Positions 51,328 through 59,651 of a stretch of DNA of 64,000 bases are shown here, piece by piece. The position numbers and the translations under genes were made by a program. A model generated the notes under the pieces. It did not search any database and was not told where the DNA came from. It saw nothing but the letters and a program-made list of their open reading frames with translations. The stretch comes from Fimenecus sp052298855 (GTDB lineage: Bacteria > Bacillota > Clostridia > Oscillospirales > Acutalibacteraceae). Location of the stretch: positions 94,652 through 158,651 of the forward strand of contig DAVZXP010000007.1 of NCBI GenBank assembly GCA_052298855.1. Direction: 5' to 3'. The number at the start of each line of letters is the position of its first letter. Within the stretch, counting starts at the first letter, position 1.

Positions 51328-52472
51328 TGGAGCACCGTACTTATTTGAAAATTGATTTGAACAGGCTTGAGCATAATTTCAACAGCGTGCGTAACAAGCT
51401 TCCGAGCGACGTTAAGGTTCTCGGCGTAATCAAGGCTAATGCATACGGTCACGGAGCTGTTGAGATAGGTAAGTTCCTTGACGATAAATGTGACTTTTTC
51501 GGAGTTGCGTGTATCGAAGAGGCGATTGAGCTCAAACGGGCGGGAATTAAAACGCCGATACTGATTTTGGGCAGAGTATTTCCGTTTGATATTGAGGCTG
51601 CGGTTAAATATGATATAAGAATACCGATTTTTTCATATGCCGATGCAGCTGCCCTTTCCGAAGAAGCGGTTAAGCAAAAAAAGAACGTACCGTTTCATTT
51701 TTGCATTGATACGGGAATGAGCAGAATAGGCTTTCAGGTCAATGAAGAAAGTGCCGATATTTGCAAACGCATAACAGAGCTTCCAAATATCTTTGCCGAG
51801 GGTTTGTTTTCTCACTTTGCGACTGCTGACGAAGCGGATTTGTCTAAGGCGGTTGAGCAAAGAAATAAATATAAAAGCTTTTGCGATATGCTCGGCGACA
51901 GGGGAATTGAAATACCGATTAAGCATCTTAACAACAGCGCAGGTATTATGAATTTCGACGAGTATTTTGATATGTGCAGAATGGGTATTATCACATACGG
52001 CCTTTATCCGTCGGAGGAGGTTGACAAGAGCCTGCTCGACATTGAGCCGATAATGAGCTGGTACACAAAAATTTCTCATATCAAGGTGCTTGAGCCCGAA
52101 AGAGAGATTTCATACGGCGGCACTTACAAAACCGATAAGCCGACTAAGGTTGCGACAATTCCGATAGGCTATGCCGACGCCTTCCCACGCTGCCTATCGA
52201 ACAAGGGAAAGGTCATCATAAACGGAAAATACGCAAAAATACTCGGCAGAGTTTGTATGGATCAATTTATGGTGGACGTCAGCGATATTGATTGCAATGT
52301 AAATGATGAGGTCGTTATAGTCGGTACTCAAAAGGACGCCCATATTTCAATGGAGGAGCTGTCAAACAGCGCTTATTCCTTTAACTATGAGCTACCCTGC
52401 AGAATACCTGCCCGTGTAAACAGGGTGTATGTTTATAACGGCGAAACGGTAAAGGACGTCGGACTTGTATAA
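51327..52472 (+). CDS. alr: Alanine racemase
   Basis: Protein of 381 aa. The PLP lysine is K36 in VIKANAYGHG; CIDTGMSRIGFQ and the second catalytic residue, tyrosine in REISYGGTYKT, are conserved. It interconverts L- and D-alanine, for wall synthesis or, in this operon, to feed or drain the D-alanine pool used by the transaminase. Last gene of the seven-gene operon. Confidence 0.94.
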   Translation: MEHRTYLKIDLNRLEHNFNSVRNKLPSDVKVLGVIKANAYGHGAVEIGKFLDDKCDFFGVACIEEAIELKRAGIKTPILILGRVFPFDIEAAVKYDIRIPIFSYADAAALSEEAVKQKKNVPFHFCIDTGMSRIGFQVNEESADICKRITELPNIFAEGLFSHFATADEADLSKAVEQRNKYKSFCDMLGDRGIEIPIKHLNNSAGIMNFDEYFDMCRMGIITYGLYPSEEVDKSLLDIEPIMSWYTKISHIKVLEPEREISYGGTYKTDKPTKVATIPIGYADAFPRCLSNKGKVIINGKYAKILGRVCMDQFMVDVSDIDCNVNDEVVIVGTQKDAHISMEELSNSAYSFNYELPCRIPARVNRVYVYNGETVKDVGLV

Positions 52473-52535
52473 ACTAAAGGCGCTAAAGTCGGCGTGTCCG
52501 AAATTTAATAAAGCAGATTTATAATGTTACACAGA

Positions 52536-52569
52536 GACTCAAGGATTTTATTCTTGGGTCTTTTGTTTT
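52536..52569 (+). terminator. Terminator of the D-amino-acid / oxoproline operon
   Basis: Stem GACTCAAG / CTTGGGTC (one G-U pair) then TTTTGTTTT. An ACACAG motif of the type repeated further right lies just upstream (52529). Confidence 0.7.
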
Positions 52570-52623
52570 CTGCGGCATTATGATATAATTGTATAAAACA
52601 TAAGAAGAAAGGGCTTAAATAAT

Positions 52624-53073
52624 ATGGATAACAAATGGATATATAAGGTTGCGGGCGGTAATGCTACAGATGTGGCGGTGTCGCTTATAATGGCAGCAAT
52701 ATTTACTGCTGTTGCGGTGGCAACGCACGGAGTAATCTTTATTTTGGCTTTAGCGATAATAATGATAATAATCACTCTTGCGGTTATTTACCGAGTTTTG
52801 TTTGTAAAGCTGTTGATAGGCGAGGACTCATTTTGTCATTGCAGAGCACCGTGGGATAAAAAGGAATACAAATATATCGATATTTCAGAGGCTTGGGAAA
52901 GCACGGGAAATTCAACAAACGGTGCAGGAGCTTGCTTTTTTAATTACAGAACACCGAACGGCGAAGTAAAGAAATTTTCGTTCAGACCATATCAATATGA
53001 TGAAATAGTGTTTTTGCTTGAGAAAATAGACAAGGATTATTTCAACGAAACAGAAGATGAAGAAGATGAGTAA
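52624..53073 (+). CDS. Membrane protein with PH-like C-terminal domain (149 aa)
   Basis: Two hydrophobic helices (about residues 15-60: AVSLIMAAIFTAVAVATHGV, LALAIIMIIITLAVIYRVLF) are followed by a soluble part with KYIDISEAWES, a beta strand region, NGEVKKFSFRPYQYDEI and a final helix and acidic tail. The arrangement resembles bacterial PH-like (YcxB/bPH) membrane proteins. Three similar proteins occur at 53057, 55737 and 59157. Its 3' end overlaps the next gene by 17 bp. Function unknown. Confidence 0.65.
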   Translation: MDNKWIYKVAGGNATDVAVSLIMAAIFTAVAVATHGVIFILALAIIMIIITLAVIYRVLFVKLLIGEDSFCHCRAPWDKKEYKYIDISEAWESTGNSTNGAGACFFNYRTPNGEVKKFSFRPYQYDEIVFLLEKIDKDYFNETEDEEDE

Positions 53074-53539
53074 TGAACAAAGATACATAATTGACGGTAA
53101 GTTTTACGGAGTGTTTCCAATGATTTTTGCCTCGGCAGTCAGCATAGTATTTTTAACTTTGGCTGTTGACCAATTAAGAGGCGGAAACGGTAAGATCTTT
53201 GTTGTAGGGCTTATGTTTTTGGCAGGCTTTATTTTGTCGTTGTTTGTTTCAATTCCGCTGATAAACAGGTATTTTTACTTTAAGGTGTGTGTCAGAGAGA
53301 ATGATTTCTATATTCGGACAACTCCGTTTAACGAAAAGACATACAGATATTCAGAGGTAAAAAACGCAAAAACAGAGCTGAAAACATCAATGAGAAGAGG
53401 CAATGTGGTCTATGTTTATTATTTCTATTTCACGGACTGCGATGGAAAAGAACATAAGTTTCAGTTTGACAAAGCTGTACACGAAAAAGAAATAAATGCA
53501 TTAAAAAATCGAATAAATGAAAAAAATCTCACTCAGTAA
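53057..53539 (+). CDS. Membrane protein with PH-like C-terminal domain (160 aa)
   Basis: Two membrane helices (about 20-70), then a beta-rich soluble domain: FYIRTTPFNEKTYRYSEVKN, VYYFYFTDCDGKEHKFQFDK and a closing helix KEINALKNRI. It has the same plan as the preceding protein, so the pair may form a heteromer. Starts ATG at 53057 or 53066, within the end of the previous gene. A strong terminator overlaps its stop. Confidence 0.65.
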   Translation: MKKMSNEQRYIIDGKFYGVFPMIFASAVSIVFLTLAVDQLRGGNGKIFVVGLMFLAGFILSLFVSIPLINRYFYFKVCVRENDFYIRTTPFNEKTYRYSEVKNAKTELKTSMRRGNVVYVYYFYFTDCDGKEHKFQFDKAVHEKEINALKNRINEKNLTQ

Positions 53540-53556
53540 AGAGTGAGATTTTTATT
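53521..53556 (+). terminator. Terminator (copy 1 of a repeated hairpin)
   Basis: AAAAATCTCACTC / GAGTGAGATTTTT with a 6-nt loop containing the stop codon of the gene it ends. Almost the same hairpin occurs at 55146 and 60342. Confidence 0.8.
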
Positions 53557-53719
53557 GCATATTGAAATTTACAATCTATTTCGGAATAAGCAAAAAAATC
53601 AACGCTTGTTTATTAGCCGGAATAAATTATACGACATTTTCAAAAAAATGCTTTTTAAGTATTGAAAAAACAAATAATCAGGATATATAATAGGAAAAAA
53701 CTTATGGGAATGAACAAGG

Positions 53720-55111
53720 ATGAAACAAATCTCAATGCTCAACGGCGAGCCTATAAAAAGTATTGTTAAATTCTCGCTGCCGATTATGGCTTCGTCGCTT
53801 TTGCAGTACAATTACACATTGGTTGACAACATACTTGTCGGTCGGTATGTCAGTACGGACGCTCTTGCGGCTGTCGGCGGAGTCGGCTCGATAAATTCCT
53901 TTATTATCGGTGCGGCACTCGGTCTTACAAGCGGATTTACAATCCCCGTAGCACAGGCATTCGGGGCAAAAAATCAGGAAAAGGTCAACCGATATGCAGG
54001 AAGCAGTATCGCAGTATCATTTCTGCTCGGACTTTTGCTCGTCGTAATCGCACACATCATTTCCACACCGCTTTTGAAGCTTATCGGAACGCCCGATGAA
54101 ATTCTCGGACTTTCCGCCGCTTATGTGAACATCCTTTATTTCGCAATTCCCTTTCAAATGCTTTCGAACAATTTTACCGCAATTTCAAGGGCGGTAGGGG
54201 AGAGCAGAAAACCGCTTTTTTACTTTATAATAAGTATTTTTGTGAATTTCGTCCTTGATTTACTGTTTATTACGGTATTCCATTGGAGCGTTGAGGGTGC
54301 TGCTCTTGCAACGCTTATTTCACACATTACCGCAGCTGTGCTTACGGGAAATTACATTTTAAGGCACAACAAAAGCATAAATATTTCAAAAGAAAATCTC
54401 AAGCCCGATATAAAAACAGCACTTGCACAGCTGAAATTGGGAATACCCGTTTCTCTTCAGTTTACCGTAACCTCAATAGGCTCAATGTTTTTGCAAAGTG
54501 CGGTAAATTCATTCGGCACAGCTACCATTGCAGGCTTTACCGCAGCAGGCAGGGTCGAAAATCTCGCCAACATACCGTTAAGCGGACTCAGCGTAGGCAC
54601 ACAGACCTTTGTCGGTCAAAATTACGGTGCAGGGAATTACGACAGAATTGTAAAATCGGTCAAAAAAATATTTATACTCAATATACTTCTTTCGCTTGTT
54701 TTAAGCGGGGCGTTGCTTTCTGTCGGTATGCCGATTGTAAGGCTGTTTATGACAGAGCCTGACAAAGAGGTTTTGTTTGCGGCACATAAGTACCTTATTG
54801 CAACGGCAGAGTGTTTCAGCCTTGTTGCGGTGCTGTTTGTTTTAAGAAATACCCTGCAAGGCTTGGGCTTTACATATGCAAATGCGGTTGCAGGTGCCGG
54901 CGAGCTGATAGGAAGAATAGCGATAGCTCTTATCTTTACTCCGCTTATCGGCTTCAATGCAGTATGCTATGCGGCACCTGCGGCGTGGTTACTTGCGGAT
55001 CTTCCCCTTGCAATCATATATTTGAAAAAGCAGAAAAAATTCAAGGCGTTGGCTCTGGCGGAAGAAAATAAAAAGTGTAGTTTATCCGACGAAAACGGAT
55101 TGAATTTATAA
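53720..55111 (+). CDS. MATE-family efflux transporter
   Basis: Protein of 463 aa with 12 membrane segments. KFSLPIMASSLLQYNYTLVD and GRYVSTDALAAVGGVG are typical of MATE pumps. It differs clearly from the MATE protein at 24941. The start ATG lies after AACAAGG, a modest ribosome site. It stands alone between terminators. Substrate unknown. Confidence 0.9.
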   Translation: MKQISMLNGEPIKSIVKFSLPIMASSLLQYNYTLVDNILVGRYVSTDALAAVGGVGSINSFIIGAALGLTSGFTIPVAQAFGAKNQEKVNRYAGSSIAVSFLLGLLLVVIAHIISTPLLKLIGTPDEILGLSAAYVNILYFAIPFQMLSNNFTAISRAVGESRKPLFYFIISIFVNFVLDLLFITVFHWSVEGAALATLISHITAAVLTGNYILRHNKSINISKENLKPDIKTALAQLKLGIPVSLQFTVTSIGSMFLQSAVNSFGTATIAGFTAAGRVENLANIPLSGLSVGTQTFVGQNYGAGNYDRIVKSVKKIFILNILLSLVLSGALLSVGMPIVRLFMTEPDKEVLFAAHKYLIATAECFSLVAVLFVLRNTLQGLGFTYANAVAGAGELIGRIAIALIFTPLIGFNAVCYAAPAAWLLADLPLAIIYLKKQKKFKALALAEENKKCSLSDENGLNL

Positions 55112-55144
55112 GCGTTCAATGACAGTCTTGAATTGAAAATTGAT

Positions 55145-55184
55145 AAAAAAATCTCACTCCGTAAAAAAGAGTGAGATTTTTTTG
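55145..55184 (+). terminator. Terminator (copy 2 of the repeated hairpin)
   Basis: AAAAAATCTCACTC / GAGTGAGATTTTTT with a 9-nt loop, then more T. The 400 bp between the MATE gene and 55520 otherwise hold only a candidate promoter; no gene is seen. Confidence 0.8.
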
Positions 55185-55385
55185 CAAGCTCAATTATAGG
55201 CTCATTTTTTGAACGCTTCATATTTGCCCTCCGTTTCAAATAATATATCACTCCCTTTGCACCGTTTTTCGTGCATTGCAATTTTAAGAGTCTTAGAAAA
55301 CGGTTGAATTTTAACTCCGTTTATTATGCAAAATCACACTTCAGACTTGTGCAAAAAGCGCAAAAATATCACCGCCCGAAAGAGA

Positions 55386-55414
55386 TTGACTTAGATTAAT
55401 ATTTTTGTTACTAT
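55386..55414 (+). promoter_or_regulatory. Possible promoter of the AT-rich small-gene cluster
   Basis: -35 TTGACT, 17-bp spacer, -10 TACTAT, about 105 bp before the first gene of the cluster. Confidence 0.4.
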
Positions 55415-55519
55415 TACATTAAATAAGTTAGCGTTTAAATAAAATTGTATGTAAAAACGATTGACGAAAATACGCAACCACTACTAAGTCCTTAAGCAAT
55501 TCAAATAAGTGGTGTCATT

Positions 55520-55732
55520 ATGTTTTATGTGATAAGACTTGTTATAGCATGTATTGCAATTTTGCTTGCATTGCTTTTTACAAAACGTACTAAAAATAGA
55601 AAACGCATTGTCGCTATTGTACTTGTTATGGTTGCGGTTTTATATCAGCTTTCTGTTGTTTTTTCGACAACTATTAATAATGTATTAAATTCTATAACTA
55701 TTGCTTTTTCAAAATGGAAGTTAAGGTGGTGA
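55520..55732 (+). CDS. Small membrane protein (70 aa)
   Basis: Two hydrophobic helices (residues 2-19 and 29-50) with a basic loop KRTKNRKR. The first 45 residues resemble the N-terminus of the 207-aa protein at 59652 (VIRLVIACIAILLALLF against VIRIIVLSLVLFLLL), so it may be a shortened paralogue. GTGGTG lies upstream. The next gene begins 4 bp after its stop. Function unknown. Confidence 0.6.
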   Translation: MFYVIRLVIACIAILLALLFTKRTKNRKRIVAIVLVMVAVLYQLSVVFSTTINNVLNSITIAFSKWKLRW

Positions 55733-55736
55733 TAGA

Positions 55737-56261
55737 ATGTTGGTTCAGTTGTTGAGCTTAACTTTAATTCCGATTATAATATCAATATTATTTTTTATTG
55801 TTGGCAAAGAAAATGATAAGAAAATATTGCTTAACACAAAAAGGGATTACATTGTTATTAAAGCTCCAAAAGCTTTCCCCATTGTATTTGTAATTGCTAT
55901 ACCTATGTTGGCATATTTCACAATATTGGCTTATCAGCAGGAAGAAAAGTTTTGTATTTTGTTTTTTGGTTTATTGGTATTATTCTGTATAGTTTTTTTA
56001 CTGTATTTTATAATATGGAAAATCGACTTCTATAAAAGCAAAGATTATTTTATTTACCATACTATATTCCGAAAAGCACAGAAAATATATTATTCCGATT
56101 GTGAAAAGTTTATTTGGAGCAGACAAGGCGATTCTTTTAAGATTAAAACAAAATCAGGGAAATCCTTTTATGTTTCTATGTATGCGAATAACTACGAAGA
56201 TTTACGAGTTAAAATGCTTCAATCAAAAGTTAAAGAGATAATTAGAAACAAGAAAAATTAG
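55737..56261 (+). CDS. Membrane protein with PH-like C-terminal domain (174 aa)
   Basis: An N-terminal helix (5-23), two more hydrophobic helices (about 47-97), then a soluble domain with KIYYSDCEKFIWSRQGDSFK, TKSGKSFYVSMYAN and a closing helix. This is the same pattern (aromatic-x-D/S, then a G-K strand, then a helix) seen at 52624, 53057 and 59157. GGTGGTGATAG precedes the ATG. Codon use is strongly AT-biased compared with the operons to the left. Confidence 0.62.
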   Translation: MLVQLLSLTLIPIIISILFFIVGKENDKKILLNTKRDYIVIKAPKAFPIVFVIAIPMLAYFTILAYQQEEKFCILFFGLLVLFCIVFLLYFIIWKIDFYKSKDYFIYHTIFRKAQKIYYSDCEKFIWSRQGDSFKIKTKSGKSFYVSMYANNYEDLRVKMLQSKVKEIIRNKKN

Positions 56262-56276
56262 AGGTTAAAATAAAAT

Positions 56277-56960
56277 ATGTTTGACAAATTATCTGTTGAT
56301 AAAAAATTCGAAGCTATTGATAAGTTAAAAGAATCTACAAATCTTGATGATAACGATTGGATGATGTTGTCCGTTTTATCAAACGACGAAAGTCAAGAAA
56401 TTCGTTTGGAAGTCAGCGAGGTGTTGGCTTTGTTTCCGACAATTGAGAGTGAGAAAATATTGTTAAATCTTCTGACTGATTCTGATTACCTTGTCCGTGC
56501 CTCTGCCTGCGACTCGTTATATTTTAGTCTTTCGCAGGAAACTCTGAAAAAGCTTAAACTAATGACAAAAGACAGCAGATATTTAGTCAGAGGGTATGCG
56601 GTATTAAGCATAGGAGATATTCAGAAAAATATTAAGGTTAATAAAAAATCTACAATTGAATTTTTGAAAACTCTCGAAACCGAAGAAAAAAGTCGGTGGG
56701 TTAAAATTGCTGTATATCGCTCTTTGTTTATTTTAGAGGAAGTCTCTTATATTGATAAACTTATTTGTGCCATAAATGATACAAATTATAAGAATCGCAG
56801 TTTTGCATTGAGCTTAATTAAGCAATTACTTGACGATAATGTATTATTTGATTTTAATATGCTTAATCAAACAGCGCAAAACAGGCTGGCGATTGAAAAG
56901 AACTTACCGATAAAACAAAAACTTTATGAAGTTATAAGGTCGGCAGAATGTCATATATAG
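56277..56960 (+). CDS. HEAT-repeat protein (227 aa)
   Basis: Soluble helical protein with repeats such as DSDYLVRASACDSLYFSLS, DSRYLVRGYAVLSIGDIQ and NDTNYKNRSFALSLIKQLLD (about residues 60-195), typical of HEAT/PBS-lyase-like repeats that bind proteins. Such proteins occur as immunity proteins or adaptors; no partner is evident. GAGG lies upstream. Probably in the same unit as the preceding gene (15 bp). Confidence 0.75.
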   Translation: MFDKLSVDKKFEAIDKLKESTNLDDNDWMMLSVLSNDESQEIRLEVSEVLALFPTIESEKILLNLLTDSDYLVRASACDSLYFSLSQETLKKLKLMTKDSRYLVRGYAVLSIGDIQKNIKVNKKSTIEFLKTLETEEKSRWVKIAVYRSLFILEEVSYIDKLICAINDTNYKNRSFALSLIKQLLDDNVLFDFNMLNQTAQNRLAIEKNLPIKQKLYEVIRSAECHI

Positions 56961-57020
56961 AATAACACAGATAAAGTTTACAGTACCGAAAACTATAATT
57001 GATGTGGTTAGGAGTAAATA

Positions 57021-57389
57021 ATGATGCAAATGCCTGATTATATAGCTTTGCTATTTATGGGAATTATTATTTGTGTATGTGTTGCTTTTATTATATTTAT
57101 TGATTTTTCTAAGATTATATACAAGATTGCCCATGTTAAAAAGCCAAAGGATTATGAGGAAAACTTAAAGTTGATAAAAAGTCCGGAATATAAAAGACAT
57201 AAAAGAAGATGGATTTTATTCTTTTCGCTTAATGCGGTCATATATGCTTTTGCTTTTTTTGTTACATTTATTATCTCTAAAAATACTTTGTTGGCAATGT
57301 TTTTAGGAATGATATTTGCTGCATGCGGATTTGGAATAATGAGCAATAAAGAGCGCAAAGAATTAGAGAGAATTAAAGCGAATAAATAA
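57021..57389 (+). CDS. Membrane protein of unknown function (122 aa)
   Basis: Three hydrophobic helices (about 7-30, 68-85 and 88-108) with a charged loop VKKPKDYEENLKLIKSPEYK between the first and second and a charged tail (ERKELERIKANK). No family recognised. TTAGGAG precedes the ATG. Its stop codon forms part of a TAACACAG repeat. Confidence 0.6.
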   Translation: MMQMPDYIALLFMGIIICVCVAFIIFIDFSKIIYKIAHVKKPKDYEENLKLIKSPEYKRHKRRWILFFSLNAVIYAFAFFVTFIISKNTLLAMFLGMIFAACGFGIMSNKERKELERIKANK

Positions 57390-57415
57390 CACAGAGGGGA
57401 TGCTTGGGTGAAACG

Positions 57416-57811
57416 ATGAAAAAATATGTTAAACTGCTAGTTAACGGCAAATATAATGATTTGTTTATTTTGTTAAAAAATAATAAATTCGTATATTCAT
57501 TAGATAATATTTCCATAATTTTCCCAGAAAAATATAACATGAATGTTTTTTGCTATTTGTTATATGTACTTTCTATATACCATGAATTAGATTTTTATAT
57601 TTTAATTTGCGATTTCTTAATGTTTAAGAATGTTTGGACATCAGATACATTTGGTTTGATTAGATGGTTTTTAGATGTTGCTTTAAAAGAGTATCCTAAT
57701 AATGGTAAAATTGCTGAATGGATTATCAGTGTATTTGAAATGAATCCTGATTCGCCTTATACTAATGATGAACTAACATTGATAAAAGAATGGTCGTCTA
57801 ATAGTGAGTAA
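57416..57811 (+). CDS. Hypothetical protein (131 aa), possible immunity protein
   Basis: Soluble, helical, rich in Tyr, Phe and Asn: MKKYVKLLVNGKYNDLFILL at the N-terminus, FGLIRWFLDVALKEYPNNGK in the middle. It has the size and composition of small immunity proteins, but no family is recognised. ATG at 57416 with GGGTG upstream is preferred to the TTG at 57404. The stop codon again overlaps a TAACACAG repeat. Confidence 0.55.
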   Translation: MKKYVKLLVNGKYNDLFILLKNNKFVYSLDNISIIFPEKYNMNVFCYLLYVLSIYHELDFYILICDFLMFKNVWTSDTFGLIRWFLDVALKEYPNNGKIAEWIISVFEMNPDSPYTNDELTLIKEWSSNSE

Positions 57812-57834
57812 CACAGAGGACAGTTCCCTGTGTT
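57810..57834. repeat. ACACAG palindromic repeat
   Basis: AACACAGAGGACAGTTCCCT followed by GTGTT, an imperfect palindrome that includes the stop codon of the preceding gene. Related copies: 56964 and 57388 (left half only), 58236-58258, 60279-60297 and 52529. Confidence 0.55.
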
Positions 57835-57859
57835 CCAAAGTAGCAATGGAGAATATTTT

Positions 57860-58237
57860 ATGCAGATTATAAATTGTTCAATTTCGCTGTGCTTTAGTCC
57901 AAAGCGTTATGATGTATTTTCAATAGAGAAACTCTTGAAAGAAAAGAATATTGAATATTTTTGGGAGAATTTTCCGCTGTATGCAGATGAGGTAAGTTTC
58001 GGCGTCGCTAAAGTGTCCTTTGATACATTAGATGTTAATGCTGTTGTTGAAAGTGCCTTGGAACAACTGAAAAATAAGACGGATATTTTGAAAGAAATTT
58101 TGTCTCAATTTGAAGGTGATATTGTTGTCGGCGTTTGGTTTACCCCCGGGGAAACTTTTCCTATAATTAAGTTCAATCCGTGTGTCTTAAAAAAATTATC
58201 TGATTTAAACGCTGAATTTTATATCGACATTTTATAA
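57860..58237 (+). CDS. DUF4279-like protein (125 aa)
   Basis: Soluble alpha/beta protein. The C-terminal LSDLNAEFYIDIL and the preceding LKEILSQFEGDIVVGVWFT match my memory of the DUF4279 family, common among putative immunity proteins of toxin systems. The N-terminal SISLCFSPKRYDVFSIEKLL supports it, although the usual W-rich centre is weak. ATG at 57860 follows GGAG. The stop overlaps another ACACAG repeat. Confidence 0.6.
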   Translation: MQIINCSISLCFSPKRYDVFSIEKLLKEKNIEYFWENFPLYADEVSFGVAKVSFDTLDVNAVVESALEQLKNKTDILKEILSQFEGDIVVGVWFTPGETFPIIKFNPCVLKKLSDLNAEFYIDIL

Positions 58238-58293
58238 CACAGAGGACAGTTTCCTGTAATTAAAGCAATGTAGGTTTATTTTGAGGCGTTTAA

Positions 58294-58584
58294 ATGATAA
58301 AATTCCCTGATTATGACAGGAAAGCGTTTGAGGTTACACGGGATAAGCTATATTATTCTGAAATAAAAGAGTGTTACAAATTCACTTATAAGCTTTTCGG
58401 GAAAAGAATTACTGCTTTGTTTATTTCAACCGAAAAAGGAGATAAGCCCTGTTCTTTATTAAACATAACAACTCGCAGGTCGAAAAAGAATATTAAGCAC
58501 AGGATTTATTTTGATTGTGTTGACGAAGCTTCATGTGCTACGGCTGACTATGTTATAGATAAAGTGAATAATTGTGCAAAATAA
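58294..58584 (+). CDS. Hypothetical protein (96 aa)
   Basis: Small alpha/beta protein with ITALFISTEKGDKPCSLLNI and HRIYFDCVDEASCATADYVI, three cysteines in the second half. No family recognised. TTGAGGCG precedes the ATG. The next gene starts 61 bp after its stop. Confidence 0.5.
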   Translation: MIKFPDYDRKAFEVTRDKLYYSEIKECYKFTYKLFGKRITALFISTEKGDKPCSLLNITTRRSKKNIKHRIYFDCVDEASCATADYVIDKVNNCAK

Positions 58585-58645
58585 AAGTGTGCGTATAAGT
58601 AACAATCTCGATATCATTACTACTATAAAATATTTGGAGAGAATT

Positions 58646-59038
58646 ATGGATATTAAATTTGAAAATAGGATTATTGATGATTTTATAATAGATGAAAAAC
58701 GAGAACGTGCAAAATATATGCTTCGTTCAAAAAAACGTTATGATTTTATTTGGCGGATTAAGAAGGATATAATTAAGAACCCATATAATGAATTACTGAC
58801 GGTATCATCATGGAAGGACGTTGCAGAAATTTTAAGCTTTTCATCTAATGAAAAATGCTATGTTATGTCTGCCTTTGATAAAACTATCGACGGAAAAATA
58901 TTTGAAAATTATACTGCTCTCTCTAATGTCGTTTTTCATGGAGTTGGACTTATCTTTTATTATGAAAAGAATGTATTATATTTCGAAGGTGCTCCTGAGA
59001 ATAGTAAATCTTTTAGATGTGTAATTAGCAACACATGA
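58646..59038 (+). CDS. Hypothetical protein (130 aa)
   Basis: Soluble, charged; starts MDIKFENRIIDDFIIDEKRE. The ATG at 58646 has GGAGAG 6 nt upstream; a GTG at 58574 would overlap the previous gene and is less likely. The middle contains SWKDVAEILSFSSNEKCYVM, and the C-terminus has a beta-rich end. No family recognised. Confidence 0.5.
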   Translation: MDIKFENRIIDDFIIDEKRERAKYMLRSKKRYDFIWRIKKDIIKNPYNELLTVSSWKDVAEILSFSSNEKCYVMSAFDKTIDGKIFENYTALSNVVFHGVGLIFYYEKNVLYFEGAPENSKSFRCVISNT

Positions 59039-59066
59039 AACAGTTGAAATGTATATACCGCAAATA

Positions 59067-59096
59067 TTGCAGATATTGCATATCTTGCATTATAAT
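59067..59096 (+). promoter_or_regulatory. Possible promoter of the last two island genes
   Basis: -35 TTGCAG, 18-bp spacer, perfect -10 TATAAT, 61 bp before the gene at 59157. TTGCAKAT repeats occur within it. Confidence 0.4.
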
Positions 59097-59156
59097 TGTT
59101 TCTCACTCGGAAATGTGCTGAAGCAATGGGTATCAAAAGGCGGGGATTGAATAAAA

Positions 59157-59633
59157 ATGAAAAATTATAAATGTAAAAAAAGTTATGTTATATTTACTGT
59201 ACTTGGGTGTTTGGCAGTCTTGATTCCTTTTTGCATAATATCATTTGTTATCGACAAGACAAGCACGGCTCGGTTTGTATGGCCCGTACTTGTGCTTATA
59301 TATATAATGTTTTCTCTTGTGCCTCAGGTTAAAACTGTTTACAAAAATCCGACGGAGGTACACGATGATTATGTTCAGTTCCCGTATATGCGAGGAGTAT
59401 ATGATGTTAAATACAGAGATGTCCGTGAAATAAAATATTCTGCACGCACGGGCAAGCCTCTTCACGGAGGTATGACGCTAATGTTGCGTGACGGGTCAAA
59501 GGTCAGCATACCGAATGTTTATGACGGATTTCCCGAATTGAGCAGAACGGTTATAGACAGAATCAAAAGAGACAATCCACACGCAATTGTTGACGAACGA
59601 GCAAACAGATATCTGTACAGTGATGAAAAATAA
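59157..59633 (+). CDS. Membrane protein with PH-like C-terminal domain (158 aa)
   Basis: Two helices (about 9-32 and 40-57), then a beta-rich domain: YVQFPYMRGVYDVKYRDVRE, LMLRDGSKVSIPNVYDGF and a final helix LSRTVIDRIKRDN. Same plan as the proteins at 52624, 53057 and 55737; this copy has the clearest PH-like strand pattern. GGGGATTG is the nearest ribosome-like sequence. GC content is higher than in the genes just before it. Confidence 0.62.
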   Translation: MKNYKCKKSYVIFTVLGCLAVLIPFCIISFVIDKTSTARFVWPVLVLIYIMFSLVPQVKTVYKNPTEVHDDYVQFPYMRGVYDVKYRDVREIKYSARTGKPLHGGMTLMLRDGSKVSIPNVYDGFPELSRTVIDRIKRDNPHAIVDERANRYLYSDEK

Positions 59634-59651
59634 TGTTTTTAGAAGTATATT

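Noticed and set aside
59035..59121. 28-codon cysteine-rich frame (MKQLKCIYRKYCRYC) overlapping the preceding stop
   Set aside because: No ribosome site, and the same bases form a plausible promoter (TTGCAG / TATAAT) for the next gene.
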